From Ruegeria halocynthiae (lineage in GTDB: Bacteria; Pseudomonadota; Alphaproteobacteria; Rhodobacterales; Rhodobacteraceae): a DNA stretch of 64,000 nt. Below, in pieces: positions 27,092 through 36,769 of the stretch. How positions within the stretch are numbered: the first letter of the stretch is position 1; every line of letters begins with the position of its first letter. Position numbers and translations under genes: made by a program. The DNA is taken from the NCBI RefSeq assembly GCF_900106805.1, contig NZ_FNNP01000001.1, positions 992,001 through 1,056,000 of the forward strand, in the 5' to 3' direction. The notes beneath the pieces are model-generated. The model searched no databases. It saw only the letters and a list, made by a program, of their open reading frames with translations, and was not told the origin of the DNA.

Positions 27092-27703
27092 ATGACCGCA
27101 GATAATGCGCAAACCCTTGATGTTTCGACCGAGGATCGCCTGCGCGCGGATTTCTACAATTTTCTGGGTCTGCTGCTAGCCGGACCGCCAGATCAGTTGC
27201 TTCTTGACCAGATGGCTGGGCTGACCGGCGACGCCTCGGATCTGGGTCAGGCGATTCAAGCGATGGCACGGGTGGCCAAGGTCACCAAGCCCGCCGCTGC
27301 CGAGCGTGAATTCAACGCGCTTTTCATCGGATTGGGACGCGGAGAGCTGCTGCCCTATGCCAGTTTCTATCTCACCGGTTTTCTGAACGAAAAACCTTTG
27401 GCCCAACTGCGCAATGACATGGCGTCGCGCGGCATCACTCGGGCGCAGAATGTCTATGAGCCCGAGGACAACATCGCCTCGCTGATGGAGATGATGGCGG
27501 GCATGATCATTGGTCGTTTCGGCGCGCCCGCCTCCCTTGAGGATCAGAAAGCTTTCTGGAGCAAACATATCGGCCCCTGGGCCGCACATTTCTATTCGGA
27601 TTTGGAAGGTGCCGAAAGCTCGGTTCTCTATGCCTCGGTCGGCACAGCCGGACGGGTATTCATGGAGATCGAGCGTGAGGCGTTCCGAATGACGGCGGCC
27701 TAG
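27092..27703 (+). CDS. TorD/DmsD-type chaperone for the formate dehydrogenase
   Basis: 203 residues from ATG 27092, preceded by AGGA at 7 bases; the longer frame from a TTG at 27071 overlaps the previous gene and is not favoured. All-helical TorD family: RLRADFYNFLGLLLAGPPDQ, EFNALFIGLGRGELLPYASFYLTGFL and the FWSKHIGPWAAHFYSDLE region. Such chaperones bind the twin-arginine signal and help molybdo/tungsto-pterin insertion before export. Its client should be the Tat-signal FDH alpha subunit encoded downstream. Confidence 0.9.
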   Translation: MTADNAQTLDVSTEDRLRADFYNFLGLLLAGPPDQLLLDQMAGLTGDASDLGQAIQAMARVAKVTKPAAAEREFNALFIGLGRGELLPYASFYLTGFLNEKPLAQLRNDMASRGITRAQNVYEPEDNIASLMEMMAGMIIGRFGAPASLEDQKAFWSKHIGPWAAHFYSDLEGAESSVLYASVGTAGRVFMEIEREAFRMTAA

Positions 27704-27759
27704 CCCGCCATTCGCCGGTGCTTCGCAGCACCAAACCGCAATTGGGACAGGAGGAGCCC

Positions 27760-27948
27760 ATGAGCAAGACCAAGGAAGAAGGCGCAACCCGCCGCGACTT
27801 CCTCAAACTGGCCGGAACCGCAGCGCCCGCAGCAGTCGCCGCAGCCAGCCTGACCGGGAAAGCCGAAGCAGCCGAAATGCCAACGGACGATACCCGGATG
27901 CAGGATACCGCGCATACCCGCGCATACCTAGAAAGCACACGCTTCTAG
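27760..27948 (+). CDS. Small Tat-signal protein of formate dehydrogenase regions
   Basis: 62 residues, starting MSKTKEEGATRRDFLKLAG, a clear twin-arginine signal (RRDFLK plus a hydrophobic Ala-rich segment), with only about 25 residues after the expected cut (AEA). This matches the small Tat-target family known from FDH operons (TIGR02811 type). Ribosome site GGAGG upstream. Probable role in FDH export or assembly; unproven. Confidence 0.85.
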   Translation: MSKTKEEGATRRDFLKLAGTAAPAAVAAASLTGKAEAAEMPTDDTRMQDTAHTRAYLESTRF

Positions 27949-28077
27949 CACGATGAAAGCACCCGGTTATTGGATCGGACGTTTTCACACCCGATAGACG
28001 GTTGCGATTGGCCCTGACGTCGGCACGAGAAGTACCAAGCCAGCCATGGCTCACATGGCGCGCAAGGGAGGAGAGAA

Positions 28078-30972
28078 ATGCTTAGGAAAAAGACCAACGG
28101 GGTTGCGAGACGCCCCCAGCGGACAAGTATCCTGTCCCAGGTCGGCGAGAAAACCGTCGATCGCCGCGCATTCCTGCGTGGCTCGGGCCTGACGATCGGC
28201 GGATTGGCCGCGATCAGCGCCACGGGTGGAACCGTGACGCCAGCCAGCGCCCAGACAGCGGCAAATCAGGCCGTAGAAAACATCAAATCCGTATGCACCC
28301 ACTGTTCGGTCGGCTGTACTGTCATTGCCGAAGTGCAGAACGGCGTCTGGATCGGGCAGGAACCCGGCTGGGACAGCCCATTCAATCTAGGAGCACACTG
28401 CGCCAAGGGGGCCTCGGTTCGCGAGCACGCCCACGGCGAACGCCGCCTGAAATATCCGATGAAAAAGGAAGGCGGCGAGTGGAAGCGCATCAGCTGGGAA
28501 GAGGCGATCAACGAGATCGGCGACGGCATGATGAGCATCCGCGAGGAATCCGGGCCGGACAGCGTATACTGGCTGGGATCGGCAAAGCATAACAACGAAC
28601 AGGCCTATCTGTTCCGCAAGTTCGCCGCCTACTGGGGCACGAACAATGTGGACCATCAGGCCCGTATCTGCCACTCGACCACTGTTGCGGGTGTTGCGAA
28701 TACATGGGGCTACGGCGCCATGACGAATTCGTACAATGACATGCACAACAGCAAGGCGATCTTTATCATCGGTGGCAACCCAGCCGAGGCGCACCCCGTC
28801 TCGTTGTTGCATATACTGCGTGCGAAAGAGCAGAATAACGCTCCATTAATCGTCTGTGATCCGCGCTTTACACGCACTGCGGCCCATGCAGATGAATATG
28901 TTCGCTTCCGCCCCGGTACAGACGTCGCGTTGGTATGGGGTATCCTGTGGCACATCTTCGACAACGGCTGGGAAGACAAAGAGTTCATCCGCACCCGTGT
29001 CTGGGGCATGGACCAGATCCGTGAAGAAGTAGCCAAGTGGAACCCGGACGAGGTGGAACGCGTCACAGGAACCCCGGGATCGCAGCTCAAGCGTGTTGCC
29101 CGCACGATGGCGAATAACCGTCCCGGTACGGTCGTCTGGTGCATGGGTGGCACGCAGCACACCAACGGCAACAACAACACCCGCGCCTATTGCGTGCTAC
29201 AGCTTGCCTTGGGCAACATGGGCACCTCTGGTGGTGGCACCAACATTTTCCGCGGCCATGACAACGTACAGGGCGCAACCGACCTTGGTGTTCTGTCCCA
29301 CACCCTGCCCGGCTACTATGGTCTGTCCGCAGGCGCATGGGGCCACTGGGCACGTGTCTGGGGTGAAGAGCCCGAATGGCTGGCAGGTCAGTTTGCCACA
29401 ATCAAAGACAAGGAAGGCAAGGACAAGCCGCTGCAGAACGAACGCGGCATTCCGGTCTCCCGCTGGATCGATGGTGTTCTGGAAGACCCGGCCAACATGG
29501 ATCAGGACAACAACGTCCGCGCCATGGTTCTGTGGGGTCATGCACCAAACTCGCAAACGCGGGGCCCGGAGATGAAAACGGCGATGGAAAAGCTGGACAT
29601 GCTGGTCGTGATCGACCCGTACCCCACCGTTTCCGCCGTTCTGCATGACCGCACCGATGGCGTTTACCTGCTGCCGGCCTGTACGCAGTTCGAAACCCGT
29701 GGCTCGGTCACGGCGTCAAACCGTTCGCTGCAGTGGCGTGACAAGATCGTCGAGCCCCTGTTCGAAAGCTTGCCGGACGAGGTCATCATGGCCAAGTTCG
29801 CCAACAAATTTGGCTGGGCAGATCGGCTCTTCCGCAATATCGAGATGGAAGACCCGGAGACCCCGAATGTTGAAAGCATCACGCGTGAGTTCAACTCGGG
29901 CCTCTGGACCATCGGTTACACCGGTCAGTCGCCGGAACGTCTGAAAAGCCATATGGCCAACCAGTACACGTTCGACAGAACCACACTGCAAGCCATAGGT
30001 GGACCCAACGACGGCGAGTACTACGGTCTGCCATGGCCCTGCTGGGGCACCGCCGAGATGGGTCATACGGGGACACCGAACCTTTATGACATGTCCAAAC
30101 CCGTGGCCGAAGGCGGCCTGACCTTCCGCGCCCGTTTCGGCGTGGAACGCGATGGTGCCAACCTGCTGGCCGAAGGGGTCTATAGCGTTGGATCGGAGAT
30201 TCAGGATGGATACCCTGAATTCACGATGCAGATGCTGATGGACCTTGGCTGGGATGGCGATCTGACGGACGAGGAGCGCGCGGCAATCGACGCCGTGGCC
30301 GGTCCGAAAACCAACTGGAAGACCGACCTGTCGGGCGGCATTCAGCGGGTTGCGATCGAGCATGGCTGCGCGCCCTTCGGGAACGCCAAGGCCCGTGCGG
30401 TTGTCTGGACATTCCCGGATCCGATCCCACTGCATCGTGAGCCGCTATATACGCCACGTCGCGATTTGGTAGCGGATTATCCAACCTACGAAGACCGGCA
30501 AGCCTATCGCCTGCCAACCCTTTATGCTTCGATCCAGAAGAACGACTTTTCAAAGGATTATCCAATAATCCTAACGTCAGGTCGATTGGTCGAATATGAA
30601 GGCGGTGGTGAAGAAACCCGGTCGAACCCGTGGCTGGCTGAGCTGCAGCAGGACATGTTCGTCGAGATCAACCCGCGCGATGCCAACAACCTTGGTATTC
30701 GGGATGGGGCACAGGTCTGGGTCGAAGGACCCGAAGGCGGCAAGGTTAAGGTGATGGCGTTGCTGACCAATAGGGTTGGTGCCGGCGTTGCCTTTATGCC
30801 TTTCCACTTTGGCGGCCATTTCCAGGGTGAGGATCTACGGCACAAATACCCTGCCGGCGCTGATCCATATGTGTTGGGCGAAAGCTCCAACACCGCTCAG
30901 ACCTATGGCTATGATTCAGTGACCCAGATGCAGGAGTCCAAGGTGACGCTCTGCAAAATCTGGTCAGCGTAA
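28078..30972 (+). CDS. fdhA: Formate dehydrogenase catalytic alpha subunit, Cys type, Tat-exported
   Basis: 964 residues. The N terminus has a long twin-arginine signal ([15 protein letters not shown]) so the enzyme faces the periplasm. A [4Fe-4S] site CTHCSVGC...CAKG follows (about 71-105), then the bis-MGD domains. At the active site Cys198 (QARICHSTT) occupies the position of selenocysteine in FdnG, with the neighbouring His that formate dehydrogenases keep. The C-terminal MopB-binding domain contains [20 protein letters not shown] and [12 protein letters not shown]. Reaction: formate to CO2 with two electrons passed to the beta subunit. The nearby tup genes suggest tungsten rather than, or as well as, molybdenum. 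Confidence 0.95.
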   Translation: MLRKKTNGVARRPQRTSILSQVGEKTVDRRAFLRGSGLTIGGLAAISATGGTVTPASAQTAANQAVENIKSVCTHCSVGCTVIAEVQNGVWIGQEPGWDSPFNLGAHCAKGASVREHAHGERRLKYPMKKEGGEWKRISWEEAINEIGDGMMSIREESGPDSVYWLGSAKHNNEQAYLFRKFAAYWGTNNVDHQARICHSTTVAGVANTWGYGAMTNSYNDMHNSKAIFIIGGNPAEAHPVSLLHILRAKEQNNAPLIVCDPRFTRTAAHADEYVRFRPGTDVALVWGILWHIFDNGWEDKEFIRTRVWGMDQIREEVAKWNPDEVERVTGTPGSQLKRVARTMANNRPGTVVWCMGGTQHTNGNNNTRAYCVLQLALGNMGTSGGGTNIFRGHDNVQGATDLGVLSHTLPGYYGLSAGAWGHWARVWGEEPEWLAGQFATIKDKEGKDKPLQNERGIPVSRWIDGVLEDPANMDQDNNVRAMVLWGHAPNSQTRGPEMKTAMEKLDMLVVIDPYPTVSAVLHDRTDGVYLLPACTQFETRGSVTASNRSLQWRDKIVEPLFESLPDEVIMAKFANKFGWADRLFRNIEMEDPETPNVESITREFNSGLWTIGYTGQSPERLKSHMANQYTFDRTTLQAIGGPNDGEYYGLPWPCWGTAEMGHTGTPNLYDMSKPVAEGGLTFRARFGVERDGANLLAEGVYSVGSEIQDGYPEFTMQMLMDLGWDGDLTDEERAAIDAVAGPKTNWKTDLSGGIQRVAIEHGCAPFGNAKARAVVWTFPDPIPLHREPLYTPRRDLVADYPTYEDRQAYRLPTLYASIQKNDFSKDYPIILTSGRLVEYEGGGEETRSNPWLAELQQDMFVEINPRDANNLGIRDGAQVWVEGPEGGKVKVMALLTNRVGAGVAFMPFHFGGHFQGEDLRHKYPAGADPYVLGESSNTAQTYGYDSVTQMQESKVTLCKIWSA

Positions 30973-30983
30973 GGAGAACGATA

Positions 30984-31577
30984 ATGGCTAGAGCAAAGTT
31001 TCTCTGCGACGCTGAACGCTGCATCGAATGCAACGCCTGCGTAACCGCGTGTAAGAACGAGCACGAGGTGCCGTGGGGCATCAACCGCCGCAGAGTGGTG
31101 ACGATCAATGACGGCAATCCGGGTGAACGCTCGATCTCGGTCGCCTGTATGCATTGTTCGGACGCGCCCTGCATGGCGGTGTGCCCGGTCGACTGCTTCT
31201 ATCAGAACGAAGAAGGCGTCGTCCTGCACTCCAAGGACCTGTGCATTGGCTGCGGCTATTGCTTTTACGCGTGCCCGTTCGGCGCGCCGCAATACCCACA
31301 GGCGGGCAACTTCGGATCGCGCGGCAAGATGGACAAATGTACCTTCTGTGCCGGAGGACCTGAGGAAACGCACTCGACGGCAGAGTTCGCCAAATACGGT
31401 CGCAACCGGATCGCCGAGGGCAAACTGCCCATCTGCGCCGAAATGTGTTCCACCAAGGCCCTGCTCGCCGGTGATGGCGACGTGGTGTCTGCTGTTTACC
31501 GCGAACGCGTCGTGGCGCGCGGCTTCGGCTCGGGCGCTTGGGGTTGGGGCACGGCCTACGACCAGAAAGACGGGTAA
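30984..31577 (+). CDS. fdh3B: Formate dehydrogenase iron-sulfur beta subunit (FDH3 type)
   Basis: 197 residues with ferredoxin-like clusters: [42 protein letters not shown] and CTFC...CAEMC, four cluster sites as in FdnH/FdoH-type subunits but without the C-terminal membrane helix. It hands electrons from the alpha subunit to the membrane cytochrome. Starts 11 bases after the alpha subunit, with AAGGAGAAC as ribosome site. A perfect inverted repeat spans its stop codon. Confidence 0.93.
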   Translation: MARAKFLCDAERCIECNACVTACKNEHEVPWGINRRRVVTINDGNPGERSISVACMHCSDAPCMAVCPVDCFYQNEEGVVLHSKDLCIGCGYCFYACPFGAPQYPQAGNFGSRGKMDKCTFCAGGPEETHSTAEFAKYGRNRIAEGKLPICAEMCSTKALLAGDGDVVSAVYRERVVARGFGSGAWGWGTAYDQKDG

Positions 31578-31668
31578 ACCCGTCAACAAATGTCCCGGTA
31601 CGATTGCTTCGCACCGGGGCACCACAAGATTTTTCGACGAAAAATCTCTGCCGCGCATAGTGGCAGAG
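31569..31668 (+). other. Four consecutive stem-loops between FDH beta and gamma genes
   Basis: GACGGGT-AA-ACCCGTC (31569-31584, spanning the TAA stop); CCCGGT (31594-31599) with ACCGGG (31613-31618); AGATTTTTCG-A-CGAAAAATCT (31627-31647); CTCTGCC (31646-31652) with GGCAGAG (31662-31668). None ends in a proper T tract. They may set mRNA stability or partial termination before the cytochrome b gene. Confidence 0.55.
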
Positions 31669-31699
31669 GATCGATTGCAAAACTGCGACAGAGGCTGAC

Positions 31700-32881
31700 A
31701 TGCCATTTCTGCGACTTATCTTCTGCATTCTAATCCTCACGGTGCCCGCTCTGGCACAAGAGGCCCCGGACAGATCGACCACCGGGGGTGCAACGACCCT
31801 TGAAGACATTCTGGCACGTCAGCGCGGAGAGCAGGTCAACAATGCTTATCGGTCCGAAAATACCGGACAGGGAAATGCCGAGGGGCTGCTGGGGCAGTTG
31901 GGAACACGCGGGATCGCGTCAGACAGCGATGTTTATCGCTCACTTCGATATGGATCAGCCGATGTCACAGTTTCATCCCGAGGACCCGCCGCCAGCGTTC
32001 TGATCCAGGATGGTGGGATGTGGTGGCTGAACTTTCGCACCGGCCCGCTTCGCGAGTACGGCACTTACATATTGGCCGGAATGCTGGCGATCATACTGTT
32101 GTTCTTCCTACTCCGCGGCAAGATCCGCATCGACGGGGAAAAAACAGGTCGCACCGTAACGCGATTTTCCGGTTTCGAACGGTTCGGCCATTGGCTGTTC
32201 GCCGGATCTTTCCTGATACTCGGAATTACCGGCATTTTGACGCTATATGGCCGGGATTTCCTGATCCCCGTTTTAGGGAAAGAGGGATTTGCGACTATCG
32301 CACAGGGGTGCAAATGGCTGCATAACAACCTTGCGTGGTCGTTCATGCTGGGACTGATCATCGTCACTTTGAACTGGATCGCGCATAACATCCCCAACAG
32401 AACCGACCTGAATTGGTTGGCCGCCGGAGGAGGTCTGTTCACCAAAGGCAGTCACCCGCCCGCATGGAAGTTCAACGCCGGGCAAAAGATCATTTTTTGG
32501 GCGTGTATCCTGCTGGGTATTTCCATCAGCCTGTCGGGCCTTTCCCTGCTGTTTCCCTTCGAGATGCCCTTGTTTGCCAAAACTTTTTCGATTGCGAATA
32601 CAACCGGTATTCCGCAGATGCTTGGCCTTGATCTTCCAGTACAGATGTCTCCGCAGGAAGAGATGCAGTATGCGCAGGTCTGGCACGTCATGGTGGCTTA
32701 TGTGTTCATCGCCATCATCATCGCCCATATCTATCTGGGTTCGGTCGGGATGGAAGGCGCGTTTGACGCGATGGGCACAGGCGAGGTCGAGGAACAGTGG
32801 GCACGCGAGCATCACTCGCTGTGGTTGGATGAGGTGCAGGAAAATGAGGCGAGCAAGAGCGTGGCCTCGCCTGCGGAATAG
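31700..32881 (+). CDS. Formate dehydrogenase gamma subunit (cytochrome b556)
   Basis: 393 residues: a signal peptide (about 1-20), about 90 residues of extra periplasmic sequence, one membrane helix (about 115-135), then the four-helix di-haem cytochrome b of the FdnI/TIGR01583 type (RFSGFERFGHWLFAGSFLILG, KWLHNNLAWSFMLGLIIV, QVWHVMVAYVFIAIIIAHIYLG) with paired His ligands. It takes electrons from the beta subunit into the membrane. The stop codon is directly followed by the ATG of the WD40-cytochrome gene. Confidence 0.93.
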   Translation: MPFLRLIFCILILTVPALAQEAPDRSTTGGATTLEDILARQRGEQVNNAYRSENTGQGNAEGLLGQLGTRGIASDSDVYRSLRYGSADVTVSSRGPAASVLIQDGGMWWLNFRTGPLREYGTYILAGMLAIILLFFLLRGKIRIDGEKTGRTVTRFSGFERFGHWLFAGSFLILGITGILTLYGRDFLIPVLGKEGFATIAQGCKWLHNNLAWSFMLGLIIVTLNWIAHNIPNRTDLNWLAAGGGLFTKGSHPPAWKFNAGQKIIFWACILLGISISLSGLSLLFPFEMPLFAKTFSIANTTGIPQMLGLDLPVQMSPQEEMQYAQVWHVMVAYVFIAIIIAHIYLGSVGMEGAFDAMGTGEVEEQWAREHHSLWLDEVQENEASKSVASPAE

Positions 32882-34144
32882 ATGCGCTGGTTAATTCTAG
32901 CATTGGCCTTGGCCCCCCTACCCGCCTCAGCCGAGTTCTTCACACTCAAAGGCCACGGTGGACCGATCATGAGCATCGCAACCGCACCAGATGGCCGTAT
33001 CGCAACAGCGAGTTTCGACAACTCGGTTGGCATCTGGACCAGACAGAACCCTGAATGGCTGGAAGGGCATGAGGCTGCCGTCAACAGCGTCGTATTCAAC
33101 GGTACTGCAATCTATTCCGCCGGAGATGATTTCACGCTTCGCCGCTGGCCCGGAGGCGAAATTGTCGGGCAACACAAAGGAAAGATAGTCGGGCTCGCTG
33201 CATCAAAAACTCATATCGCAACAGCAAGTTGGGACGGAACGATCGGGTTATGGCCGGTCGATGGATCAGAGCCCAAGCTGCTCGGGCCGACGGGCAGCGG
33301 GGTAAATGCGGTGGAGTTCACTGCTGACGGATCACAGCTTTTTTCGGCGGGCGTCGATGGTTCAGTCCGCGTCTGGGATGTCATAAGCGGTCAGGAGGTG
33401 GATCGACTCGTCGAGCATGGGTTCGGCGTGAACGAGTTGGTCTTGAATTCTGCGGACAACTGGATCGCCTACGGTGCCGTCGATGGCGTCACCCGTATCC
33501 TCGATATGACAAACAGACAGGTACGCGATTTTACGCTGGACCGGCGTCCAATACTGGCGCTTGCCCTTAGTCCTGATCGGAGCCTTCTCGCAGTCGGTGA
33601 CGGTGAGGGTCACATCATGGTTATCGATACGTTGAACTGGCGTATCGCACAGGATTTCAGGGCCACATTGCGTGGGCCGGTTTGGGCTTTGGCCTTTTCG
33701 ACGGATGGGCGGAATATTCACGCCGGAGGAATTGATGAAGCGATGTATAGCTGGCCAGTCTCGACCTCAGAAGATCGCGAACAGATGGCGGCAAACGAAC
33801 CCAGTTTTCTCAAAAACCCGGACGATATGGGAAACGGGGAACGCCAATTCGCCCGTAAATGCTCAATCTGTCATAACCTGGCTCCGAACGGCCAGCGGCG
33901 CGCAGGTCCAACCCTACATGGAATTTTCGGACGCAAAGCGGGCACATTACCGGACTATCTTTATTCATACACCCTGCAGAACTCTGATATCATTTGGGAT
34001 GAAGAGACAATAAACGCTCTTTTCGACGAGGGCCCGGACCATTACATTCCGGGATCAAAGATGCCGATGCAGCGGATCACCGGGTCGCAAGACCGTAATG
34101 ATCTGGTCACCTTCTTACGACGCGCGACGGCATCAAAAAACTAA
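32882..34144 (+). CDS. WD40 beta-propeller fused to a class I cytochrome c
   Basis: 420 residues with a Sec signal (1-18, cut after ASA). Residues about 20-305 are WD40-like blades, with blade ends such as VGIWT, LRRWP, IGLWP, VRVWD and YSWP, likely seven in total. Residues about 315-415 are a mitochondrial-type cytochrome c: haem site C327-S-I-C-H331, AGPTLHGIFGRKAGT, and the Met ligand region GSKMPMQRI. No space lies between it and the gamma subunit gene, so they are tightly coupled. A periplasmic carrier or docking protein for FDH electrons is likely, inferred from context. Confidence 0.88.
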   Translation: MRWLILALALAPLPASAEFFTLKGHGGPIMSIATAPDGRIATASFDNSVGIWTRQNPEWLEGHEAAVNSVVFNGTAIYSAGDDFTLRRWPGGEIVGQHKGKIVGLAASKTHIATASWDGTIGLWPVDGSEPKLLGPTGSGVNAVEFTADGSQLFSAGVDGSVRVWDVISGQEVDRLVEHGFGVNELVLNSADNWIAYGAVDGVTRILDMTNRQVRDFTLDRRPILALALSPDRSLLAVGDGEGHIMVIDTLNWRIAQDFRATLRGPVWALAFSTDGRNIHAGGIDEAMYSWPVSTSEDREQMAANEPSFLKNPDDMGNGERQFARKCSICHNLAPNGQRRAGPTLHGIFGRKAGTLPDYLYSYTLQNSDIIWDEETINALFDEGPDHYIPGSKMPMQRITGSQDRNDLVTFLRRATASKN

Positions 34145-34157
34145 GCCGGAGGAGACC

Positions 34158-34283
34158 ATGAAAGCCTTCCTTTTCGCCGTCGTTGTGATGGTCGCCGTTA
34201 CCGCTGCTGCACCTACTGTGCTGGACCAGATCGGATTCAGCGCTGCAGATTCGGGTTCCGGATCTTCGGTGCGTCTCGACTGA
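34158..34283 (+). CDS. Small exported or membrane protein, unknown function
   Basis: 41 residues, start ATG 34158 with GGAGGAG 4 bases upstream. It consists of a hydrophobic N-terminal helix (MKAFLFAVVVMVAVTAAAP) and a short polar tail rich in Ser/Gly. It lies 13 bases after the WD40-cytochrome gene and its TGA is directly followed by the ATG of the regulator gene, so it is inside the operon. Strong ribosome site and tight packing support translation. Confidence 0.6.
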   Translation: MKAFLFAVVVMVAVTAAAPTVLDQIGFSAADSGSGSSVRLD

Positions 34284-35156
34284 ATGTCGCAATACCTGAC
34301 CACCCGCGAACTGGCGGATTTGCTGCGCATTGGCGAGCGGAAAGCCTATGATCTGGCGTCGTCCGGCGAAATTCCCTGTGTGCGTGCCATGGGCAAATTG
34401 CTGTTCCCCAAGGCCGAGATCATTGCATGGCTCAATGCCTCCCGCTCTGGCCCGCAAGTGGTCGAGCTACCCCTGCCCCCCATTGTTGCCGGCAGTCATG
34501 ATCCCTTGTTGGACTGGGCGCTAAGGGAAAGTGGATCGGGGCTGGCCACCTACTATGACGGATCATTCGATGGGCTAAACCGCCTGTCGGACCGCACCGC
34601 ACAGGCGGCTGTGCTGCATATCCACGAACCCGAAGGCTTCAATACCCAGTCTCTGCGCGACAAAGTGGGTAATGCCCCGGTGATCCTCTACCAGATCGCC
34701 CATCGACAGCGCGGCCTGTTGCTTGCGCCCGGTGCGTCCGAAATTTCAGGATTTCAGGACTTGAAGGCCCGTCGTGTCATCCTGCGACAAGACAGTGCCG
34801 CCAGTCAGCACCTGTTCGACGCAGAGCTCGACAAGTATGGGTTCAGCCGAGGCGACCTGAATACCCTCCCAATCTGCGCCCGCACTGAAGAAGAACTGGC
34901 GATTGCCCTACGCGACGGAAAGGCCGAAGCCGGGTTCGGTCTCGGGGCGCTCGCACGTCCATACGGTCTGAGTTTTGTGCCAACGCACTCCGAACGGCTA
35001 GACCTCGCCATCTGGCGTCGTGCCTACTTCGAGCCACCCATGCAGACACTAATCCAATTCCTGCGATCCGAACGTTTCACCGAACGAGCGACCGAATTGG
35101 GCGGCTATGACCTCACACATCTGGGCCAAATTCATCACAACGGCGCAAGTGGCTAA
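34284..35156 (+). CDS. Helix-turn-helix regulator with periplasmic-binding-protein-like domain
   Basis: 290 residues. Residues 1-52 are an excisionase/MerR-like helix-turn-helix (YLTTRELADLLRIGERKAYDLA, then KLLFPKAEIIAWL). Residues about 65-280 resemble a type II binding-protein fold (VAGSHDPLLDWALRESGSGLA, HIHEPEGFN, RVILRQDSAASQHLFDAEL, AEAGFGLGALARPYGLSFVP), the PBP-like domain seen in molybdate-responsive proteins. No signal peptide, so cytosolic. It is the last gene of the FDH operon and faces tupA. A sensor of tungstate or molybdate that controls fdh or tup genes is a good inference. Confidence 0.85.
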   Translation: MSQYLTTRELADLLRIGERKAYDLASSGEIPCVRAMGKLLFPKAEIIAWLNASRSGPQVVELPLPPIVAGSHDPLLDWALRESGSGLATYYDGSFDGLNRLSDRTAQAAVLHIHEPEGFNTQSLRDKVGNAPVILYQIAHRQRGLLLAPGASEISGFQDLKARRVILRQDSAASQHLFDAELDKYGFSRGDLNTLPICARTEEELAIALRDGKAEAGFGLGALARPYGLSFVPTHSERLDLAIWRRAYFEPPMQTLIQFLRSERFTERATELGGYDLTHLGQIHHNGASG

Positions 35157-35196
35157 CCCTTCTTCTTTGTCCAAATACTCTCACCGGAAGCGAATT

Positions 35197-36012
35197 CTAA
35201 TTTGCATTCGGAAAGAACATCTGCTGCCCATCCAACTCATAGGACTCAATCCCGGCCTGACCATCGGGACCAATTAACCAGTCAATGAACCTCTGCCCTG
35301 CGGCTGCACGTACGCCAGGGTGCTTCTCTGGGTTTACAAGCGTCACACCATATTGGTTGAACAATCGAGGGTCGCCTTCGACCAGAATCTCAAGATCGCC
35401 TCGGTTTCCAAAGGAAAGCCACGTCGCACGGTCCGTCAGAATATACGCACCCATTCCGCTGGCCACGTTCAGAGATGCGCCCATGCCCGCACCGGCTTCG
35501 CGATACCATGTTCCCGACGCCTCTGTCGGATCAACACCCACCGCCTCCCAATGGCGCATCTCGGCCTTGTGTGTTCCGCTGTCATCGCCACGCGAAACGA
35601 AGGGCGCTTGTGAGCTGGCTACCGCCGCAAGGGCCGCAACGATATCCGCATCGACTTTGACTTTGGCCGGATCAGATTTCGGGCCGACGAGAACGAAATC
35701 GTTATACATGACATCGAACCTCTCGACCCCCCAGCCATCAGTCACGAACTGCTCTTCGGCGGGCTTGGAGTGAACCAAAAGAACGTCGCCATCCCCGTTA
35801 ATCGCATTTCGGATCGCCTGACCGGTCCCGACCGCCACAACCCGCACGTCAATTCCAGTTTCGGCCTCAAACCCGGGCAAGATGTAATCCAACAGGCCCG
35901 AGTTTTGCGTCGAGGTCGTTGATTGCACAATGATAAAGGGCTCTTCAGCCATGCCTGCTGTTGCAGTCAGTCCAAGTGCAAAAATTGATGCACGAATGAA
36001 TTCAGGGATCAT
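35197..36012 (-). CDS. tupA: Tungstate ABC transporter substrate-binding protein
   Basis: 271 residues with a signal peptide (about 1-22). The oxyanion-binding motif QSTTSTQNSGLLDYILPGFE marks TupA rather than ModA, followed by GTGQAIRNAINGDGDVLLVHS and FVSRGDDSGTHKAE. It binds tungstate (possibly molybdate) in the periplasm. Third gene of the tupB-tupC-tupA order on this strand, 22 bases after tupC. The link to FDH genes points to supply of the pterin metal. Confidence 0.92.
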   Translation of the reverse strand: MIPEFIRASIFALGLTATAGMAEEPFIIVQSTTSTQNSGLLDYILPGFEAETGIDVRVVAVGTGQAIRNAINGDGDVLLVHSKPAEEQFVTDGWGVERFDVMYNDFVLVGPKSDPAKVKVDADIVAALAAVASSQAPFVSRGDDSGTHKAEMRHWEAVGVDPTEASGTWYREAGAGMGASLNVASGMGAYILTDRATWLSFGNRGDLEILVEGDPRLFNQYGVTLVNPEKHPGVRAAAGQRFIDWLIGPDGQAGIESYELDGQQMFFPNAN

Positions 36013-36034
36013 TCGTTATCTCCATCTCTGTTAA

Positions 36035-36769
36035 TTAGGTAACGAGGCCACCATCCAGATATCGGCGAGACTCGTTGCTTTCCGGGGCTTCCAGAACCTG
36101 CATTGCCTTTCCGTGTTCAACCACACGCCCCGCCTGCATCATTACGATGTCAGATGCCAAGCGCCGCGCTTGTCCAATATCGTGCGTTACCATCACGATG
36201 CGCACGCCCCGCTCTGAGGCGCGCAAGATCATCCGTTCGATCATCTGAGTGGCACTGGGATCGAGTGCGCTGGTGGGTTCATCCAGAAACAACGTTTCGG
36301 GGCCCAAAGCCAAAGCGCGCAGGATCGCCAGACGTTGCGCCTCACCCCCTGAAAGCGAACGCGCGGGTTGACGTGCCTTACCGCCTAACCCACCTTCGTC
36401 CAACAAGGCCTCGATACGTTGCTTCCTTTCAGCATGCGGCAGGGATCGCCGTTTCAGAACAAAGTCCAGATTGGCGGCAACCGAGCGACGCAGCAGAACA
36501 GGGCTTTGAAACACCATTGCCTGCCGTGTTTTGTGGCCAGCATTCAACGCGGCTCCGTTTTGACATACACGCCCCCGATCTGGATGTATCAGACCGTGCA
36601 GACAGCGCAGTAGCAGGCTTTTGCCGGCCCCATTTGGTCCAAGGATCAATGTTGGGCCAGGACCGCCCAGACAAAGATGTGGGACATCCAGCAACGCCTT
36701 GCCATCGCGTTCGATGCGCAGGTTGTTCACTTCCAATATGCCCTGTGCTCCGGTCACGGCATCACGCAT
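36035..36769 (-). CDS. tupC: Tungstate ABC transporter ATP-binding protein
   Basis: 244 residues with Walker A LGPNGAGKS, signature LSGGEAQRLAI, Walker B LFLDEPTSALDP and switch His in VMVTHD. Start overlaps the tupB stop by 8 bases. It powers the TupB permease. Confidence 0.92.
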   Translation of the reverse strand: MRDAVTGAQGILEVNNLRIERDGKALLDVPHLCLGGPGPTLILGPNGAGKSLLLRCLHGLIHPDRGRVCQNGAALNAGHKTRQAMVFQSPVLLRRSVAANLDFVLKRRSLPHAERKQRIEALLDEGGLGGKARQPARSLSGGEAQRLAILRALALGPETLFLDEPTSALDPSATQMIERMILRASERGVRIVMVTHDIGQARRLASDIVMMQAGRVVEHGKAMQVLEAPESNESRRYLDGGLVT

